Shown here in pieces: positions 13,419-16,876 of a DNA stretch of 16,876 bases. The notes under the pieces are model-generated. The model saw nothing but the letters and a program-made list of their open reading frames with translations, did not search any database and was not told where the DNA came from. The translations under genes and the position numbers were made by a program. The stretch covers positions 1 through 16,876 of the forward strand of contig JAUXCL010000027.1 of assembly GCA_030618905.1 (NCBI GenBank), in the 5' to 3' direction. The stretch is from Bacteroidales bacterium. Its GTDB lineage: Bacteria > Bacteroidota > Bacteroidia > Bacteroidales > B18-G4. Every line of letters starts with the position of its first letter. Position 1 is the first letter of the stretch.

Positions 13419-14849
13419 ATGGCAAAAGTATCAAGCATCATAACAGATAACGACACCATCTGTGCGCTGGCGACTCCGGCAGGATCAAGTGCCATCGCTG
13501 TGATCAGAATTTCGGGCCCAAACTCACTTAAAGTTTTAAATGAGGTGTTTAGACCTAAGAAAAAGAAGACTAATATCTTAGATGCTTCATCTCACACGAT
13601 CCATTTTGGATATTTTGAGGCCAAAGAGGAGTTGATTGACGAGGTGCTGGTCAGTATATTCAGGGCGCCGAACTCCTATACCGGAGAAGATTCTGTTGAG
13701 ATCTCATGTCACGGATCAGAATTTATTCAGCAAAAGATCATTACTGCATTGATAGACAGTGGTGCAAGGATGGCCAAACCCGGGGAATTTACTTTGCAGG
13801 CATTCATGAACCGTAAGTTTGACTTATCACAGGCCGAAGCCGTTGCAGACCTGATCGCATCCAATTCAAATGCATCTCACCAGTTGGCACTCAATCAGAT
13901 GCGTGGTGGCTATTCTCAGAAGATCCAGCATTTGAGGCAGCGATTGCTGGAATTTGCTTCATTGATCGAACTGGAGCTTGATTTCAGTGAGGAAGATGTG
14001 GAGTTTGCCGACCGGCCGGCATTGTTTAAGCTATTGGATGAACTGTCGACAGAGATTAGTATTCTTGTAGAATCCTTTTCCCATGGCAATGTATTGAAAA
14101 GAGGGATCCCTGTGGCCATCATAGGAAAGCCTAATGTTGGCAAGTCGACCTTGTTGAATGCGATTCTGAATGAAGAGCGGGCCATTGTTTCAGAGATACC
14201 CGGGACCACCAGGGATACCATTGAGGACACCATTATTCTGGAAGGCATCGCATTCCGGTTCATTGATACGGCAGGCTTGCGTGAAAGTACTGACAGGTTA
14301 GAAAGTATTGGTATTGAACGGACCCATGAAAAGATCAGGGAAGCCAGGATCATCCTGTTCATGTTTGATGTCGGTGAAGATTCATGTGAGACGATACAGG
14401 AAGCTCTGGCATCATTCCGGGATGAGTTGCAGGAGAGCCTGAATGAAGAGGATTTTAAATCCAGGAAAATAATTGTCATTGCCAATAAGATCGATCAGTT
14501 GATAGAGGCACCAAGACATTTCAAGGATTTTGTGGAAATGGAATGTGTATTCATTTCAGCCAAGCGCAAGGAAAACATAAGCATGATCTCCGAAAGCCTG
14601 GTGAATGCTGTAAAATCAATCGATATCAGGGACAATGTCATCGTTTCCAATTCCCGCCATTACGAAGCATTGAGCAAGGCACTTCAGGCCATCAATAAAG
14701 TACAGGAAGGTTTTGAAAACGATGTCCCCTCCGACCTGGTTGCGATTGATATTCGCGATGCCTTGTCACAGCTCGGCGAGATCACCGGCGAAGTCACCAA
14801 TGATGAGATTTTGCAGAATATATTTAATAACTTCTGTATCGGAAAATAG
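13419..14849 (+). CDS. mnmE: tRNA modification GTPase MnmE
   Basis: A 476-residue GTPase, somewhat longer than the about 454 of E. coli, which with MnmG adds carboxymethylaminomethyl groups to wobble U34 of certain tRNAs. The N-terminal folate-binding domain (1-120) opens DTICALATPAGSSAIAVIRISG. A helical domain then contains the inserted Ras-like G domain: G1 GKPNVGKS (236-243), PGTTRD (261-266), G3 DTAG (283-286) and G4 NKID (356-359). The C-terminus is the conserved FCIGK with catalytic-region Cys473. Start ATG 13419 fits the family N-terminus. The gene is divergent from sucD. Its 3' end is followed by a direct repeat and the hipBA cassette; this 3' end is the attachment site of some islands in other phyla. 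Confidence 0.97.
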   Translation: MAKVSSIITDNDTICALATPAGSSAIAVIRISGPNSLKVLNEVFRPKKKKTNILDASSHTIHFGYFEAKEELIDEVLVSIFRAPNSYTGEDSVEISCHGSEFIQQKIITALIDSGARMAKPGEFTLQAFMNRKFDLSQAEAVADLIASNSNASHQLALNQMRGGYSQKIQHLRQRLLEFASLIELELDFSEEDVEFADRPALFKLLDELSTEISILVESFSHGNVLKRGIPVAIIGKPNVGKSTLLNAILNEERAIVSEIPGTTRDTIEDTIILEGIAFRFIDTAGLRESTDRLESIGIERTHEKIREARIILFMFDVGEDSCETIQEALASFRDELQESLNEEDFKSRKIIVIANKIDQLIEAPRHFKDFVEMECVFISAKRKENISMISESLVNAVKSIDIRDNVIVSNSRHYEALSKALQAINKVQEGFENDVPSDLVAIDIRDALSQLGEITGEVTNDEILQNIFNNFCIGK

Positions 14850-14865
14850 ACCGAGGAGTGCAGCG

Positions 14866-14925
14866 ACGCGGGATCTGTTTCATGTGAACAGTGAACGGTG
14901 AACTGTGAACGGAAAATCAGATATC
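14866..14925. repeat. Left direct repeat flanking hipBA
   Basis: Bases 14866-14912 match 16760-16806 in 45 of 47 positions (differences at 14875 and 14889). Matching resumes after a 44-bp insertion in the right copy, with AAAATCAGATATC here against AAAATAAAATATC there. The first 18 bases (ACGCGGGAT, then TGTTTCAT) are not tandem repeat; the rest is GTGAACA/G/T heptamers at 14884-14911. It starts 17 bp after the mnmE stop. The rest of the 14850-15005 gap is AT-rich with nothing else recognised. Confidence 0.85.
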
Positions 14926-15005
14926 AACAAGCACTTAAAAAGGCAGCTTAAATATAATTAGTAATCCTTAATATTGACAAAATCCTGTCCTGAAAATGGG
15001 GGAAA

Positions 15006-16289
15006 TTATAGTAAAACCGATTTTATTTCATCGATCTTTTTTGATGGGACTCCTGTTTGTTTGGCGTATGAGGGCCATTTATTAACGATGTCATGTATTT
15101 GATTTATAATACCTTTACCATTCTTTACTCGAATAGATGTTGCAATTGAGAGCATATCATTCTCAGTAATATTCTTCCTTTTTCCATTGATACTTAACGC
15201 ATGTTGACTTACCCATCTACTCGATGGATTAAACGACCAGGAAATATCATATGCAGGAGCTAACTCCCATACACCACCCTCTTTTAGCCTGAATGCGAAA
15301 TTCTTTGTATGATCATCACAATTAAATGCCAAAACATTAAATACCATTCTTCTGAACATTTGTTCAGCCTGGGGATGAGGTAGTCTCAACATTCTCATTG
15401 TTTGAAATAATTGCTCATAACTGTAACTATGAACATCATCATAATCAAAGTGCCGCATAGCACATAACGTCTGAATATGATGCTTGTTCTCAGATCCTTC
15501 ACGGTCAAACCTTTTAGTCATAAAATGAGCTCTATCATTTTCTTCCAGAAGACGACATTCCATCATATCAATACCACAATCAACTGCCATGTTATGATAA
15601 GCCATTTCAATTCGACCATAACCTTTTGGATTACCTGGTTGTAAATCATTAACACCGTCAAGTTTTATCAACCAATGTTCAAAACCAGAGGGTACCCGAG
15701 TTTGTCCTGACCTTACAGCACCTGTTTTTTCATTATACGCTATTATTGCCTTTGCCCTCATACCTCCAGCGGAGGTACCAATCTTAAGTATATCTTGCAT
15801 TGCTTTTTTCTCATCTACATTCAGATTTACATTAAATTTTTCTCGTTCATGCAATATTTTCTTTGACAATTCAACCAATTCATCAACATCAACACTAAAT
15901 GTATTCTTAGCCTTTTTGAATTTGGCAGGTTCAAACTCTAATGCCCCCATCCCACGAGATCCTATAAAACATAATTTTTCGACAGGATTCATGGAATTTG
16001 GAGCTCTTCCTTGATCAGCTAACCAGGCATCAATTAACCGATTTCCATAATTATCCGGTAATGAATCTGCTAGTAATCCAGGCAAACCATTATATGTTGA
16101 GACTTTTCTTAGCTCTGAGAATGAAAATATTCTTCTATCAGAATCAATTGGCATTTTTATTGGAGCTAAATCCAATGACCTTGCTCTAAATGCCGGGTCA
16201 TATTCAAAACTACCTAATTGTGTATTATCATCCCAGGCTATTGCTCCAACCCCAATTCCCCATATATTTACGAATGCTGTTGTTATCAT
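15006..16289 (-). CDS. hipA: HipA-family serine/threonine kinase toxin
   Basis: A 427-residue HipA-like kinase from ATG 16289, which overlaps the antitoxin stop by one base (TAATG); a TTG at 16295 is less likely. Family kinases phosphorylate targets such as glutamyl-tRNA synthetase, halting translation and promoting persistence. The N-terminal subdomain contains LPGLLADSLPDNYGNRLIDAWL (69-90). The Gly-rich nucleotide loop is GTSAGGMRAKA (171-181), with Ser173 as candidate autophosphorylation site by analogy. FMTKRFDRE (256-264) is the activation segment, CDDHTKN (324-330) supplies the catalytic Asp325 and Asn330, and APAYDISW (345-352) supplies the metal-binding Asp348. The full set is present, so it is probably active. 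Composition is AT-rich: sampled 60-base lines hold 19 and 23 G+C against 31-32 in mnmE. Both its length and motifs argue against a fragment. Confidence 0.92.
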   Translation of the reverse strand: MITTAFVNIWGIGVGAIAWDDNTQLGSFEYDPAFRARSLDLAPIKMPIDSDRRIFSFSELRKVSTYNGLPGLLADSLPDNYGNRLIDAWLADQGRAPNSMNPVEKLCFIGSRGMGALEFEPAKFKKAKNTFSVDVDELVELSKKILHEREKFNVNLNVDEKKAMQDILKIGTSAGGMRAKAIIAYNEKTGAVRSGQTRVPSGFEHWLIKLDGVNDLQPGNPKGYGRIEMAYHNMAVDCGIDMMECRLLEENDRAHFMTKRFDREGSENKHHIQTLCAMRHFDYDDVHSYSYEQLFQTMRMLRLPHPQAEQMFRRMVFNVLAFNCDDHTKNFAFRLKEGGVWELAPAYDISWSFNPSSRWVSQHALSINGKRKNITENDMLSIATSIRVKNGKGIINQIHDIVNKWPSYAKQTGVPSKKIDEIKSVLL

Positions 16290-16636
16290 TACCAATCACT
16301 TTCAGGTTGATCATTTTTTCTTTTATTACTAGCTCGTTTTCTCCTTTGCTGCTCCAACTTAGCAAGTTCAATTGGGCTTATTTGATTCTCTATTGTGAAT
16401 ACATCCATTACATGAAACAAATCTAAAGCACGTAATACTTGTACCAGTGTAGATATATTTACAATATCACCATTCTCTAAGAGACTTAACGTTGTACGAT
16501 TAATACCAGCATCTTTAGCAACATCATGCTGTGTTCTATTTTGTGCTATTCGATGATGTTTTATAAATGCTCCTATTGTTTTTATAATAGCATCATCACT
16601 CATTGCTAACCAATCATTGTTGGACTTATTCATCAT
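16289..16636 (-). CDS. hipB: HipB-like XRE-family antitoxin and repressor
   Basis: A 115-residue protein with an XRE helix-turn-helix at about 22-75 (IGAFIKHHRIAQNRTQHDVAK, then AGINRTTLSLLENGDIVNISTL). A basic C-terminal tail (EQQRRKRASNKRKNDQPESDW) could bind DNA or the toxin. It would neutralise HipA and repress the operon. Two adjacent ATGs (16636 and 16633) are possible; an AGGAG lies 4 and 7 bases before them respectively, so the second has better spacing. The gene is about 27 residues longer than E. coli HipB, mostly at the tail. Confidence 0.88.
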   Translation of the reverse strand: MMNKSNNDWLAMSDDAIIKTIGAFIKHHRIAQNRTQHDVAKDAGINRTTLSLLENGDIVNISTLVQVLRALDLFHVMDVFTIENQISPIELAKLEQQRRKRASNKRKNDQPESDW

Positions 16637-16640
16637 TATA

Positions 16641-16645
16641 CTCCT
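16641..16645 (-). promoter_or_regulatory. Shine-Dalgarno site of hipB
   Basis: AGGAG on the minus strand, 4 bases before ATG 16636 and 7 before ATG 16633. It stands out because the other genes in the window lack such a site. Confidence 0.55.
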
Positions 16646-16660
16646 ATTTTATACTTAATG

Positions 16661-16677
16661 TTGTTTATAGTCAACAA
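16661..16677. promoter_or_regulatory. Candidate hipBA operator (inverted repeat)
   Basis: TTGTT, a 7-bp spacer and AACAA form a symmetric site of 17 bp. It overlaps the end of the -7 box at 16675-16682, the usual place for autorepression by the antitoxin. Arms are only 5 bp and A/T-rich, so it could be chance. Confidence 0.4.
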
Positions 16678-16682
16678 ATATA
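16675..16682 (-). promoter_or_regulatory. -7 promoter element for hipBA
   Basis: Minus-strand TATATTTG, an exact TAnnTTTG match, 38 bp upstream of ATG 16636. A TTTG lies 15 bp further upstream (16698-16701), somewhat closer than usual for a -33 element. The remainder of 16637-16759 is AT-rich with no gene seen. Confidence 0.5.
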
Positions 16683-16759
16683 CACACTTTATTAACACAA
16701 ACTATATCTTAAATATTATCTCAATTACTACTATTTTCTCTTAAATGACAATCACTAAC

Positions 16760-16863
16760 ACGCGGGATTTGTTTCATGTGAATAGTGAACGGTGAACTGT
16801 GAACGGTGATCATCCTACGCTGCGCTACGGATGACGAAGCCGGTGAACGGAAAATAAAATATC
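16760..16863. repeat. Right direct repeat flanking hipBA, with 44-bp insertion
   Basis: 16760-16806 is the 45/47 partner of the left repeat. Bases 16807-16850 have no counterpart on the left; they contain an imperfect hairpin with arms CATCC/GGATG and end in a second GGTGAACGG. The match to the left copy then resumes at 16851. No gene is seen to the window end. Confidence 0.83.
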
Positions 16864-16876
16864 GCTTAATTTTCCG
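16848..16876. repeat. Inverted repeat at window end
   Basis: CGGAAAAT (16848-16855) and ATTTTCCG (16869-16876) form a perfect 8-bp inverted repeat around a 13-base loop. The window ends at the arm, so what follows is unknown. It could be a terminator for a gene on the right or part of the repeat element. Confidence 0.45.

Noticed and set aside
14850..14875. Small RNA or tRNA gene after mnmE
   Set aside because: The GC-rich segment is too short and does not fold as a cloverleaf; it leads into the direct repeat.
16289..16295. TTG start of hipA at 16295
   Set aside because: The ATG at 16289 overlaps the hipB stop as TAATG, a standard coupled start, and needs no rare start codon.
14850..16876. 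Complete site-specific integrated island at mnmE
   Set aside because: No integrase and no long duplicate of the mnmE 3' end are visible; only a 9-bp match exists.

Overview
The window looks like a chromosomal segment of a Bacteroidota bacterium, probably Bacteroidales-like. The grounds are: several promoter -7 elements of the TAnnTTTG type; almost no Shine-Dalgarno sequences upstream of the native genes; a gene complement typical of the phylum (secreted FGE-like, CAP-SPOR and lipoprotein genes, and a Zn ABC cassette with a Bacteroidetes-type binding protein). No rRNA, tRNA, transposase, integrase or CRISPR array was seen. I could not run homology searches, so family names rest on motifs I can read.

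Layout. (1) 2-229 is the 3' end of a formylglycine-generating-enzyme-like gene, converging on a secreted protein of unknown function (301-1041, minus). (2) 1165-3627, minus, is a compact zinc/manganese uptake operon: binding lipoprotein, ATPase and permease, with overlapping genes. (3) Divergent from it are an EamA/DMT exporter, a DUF2007 protein and a GNAT acetyltransferase. (4) A small lipoprotein (minus) diverges from a secreted (alpha/alpha)6-toroid glycoside hydrolase of GH63 type. (5) A DUF218/YdcF protein converges on a large cation-chloride-cotransporter homologue. That transporter shares a back-to-back promoter region with a secreted CAP-SPOR protein, whose stop codon interlocks with that of sucD. 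(6) mnmE diverges from sucD. (7) An AT-rich, foreign-looking hipBA toxin-antitoxin cassette follows mnmE and is bracketed by near-identical direct repeats.

The most unusual structural feature is that most intergenic gaps carry short tandem arrays with a unit of 7 bp. The unit sequence differs from locus to locus while the unit length is kept; exceptions are an 8-bp array before mnmE and a 9/10-bp array before the DUF218 gene. These arrays often begin inside the last codons of the upstream gene, and one runs into a start codon. The second notable item is the hipBA insertion, with a 45/47 direct repeat on both sides, a composition unlike its neighbours, and its own Shine-Dalgarno site and candidate operator.

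The genes form small independent units (metal uptake, envelope and polysaccharide functions, central metabolism, tRNA modification) rather than one pathway. hipBA is the only clear accessory module.
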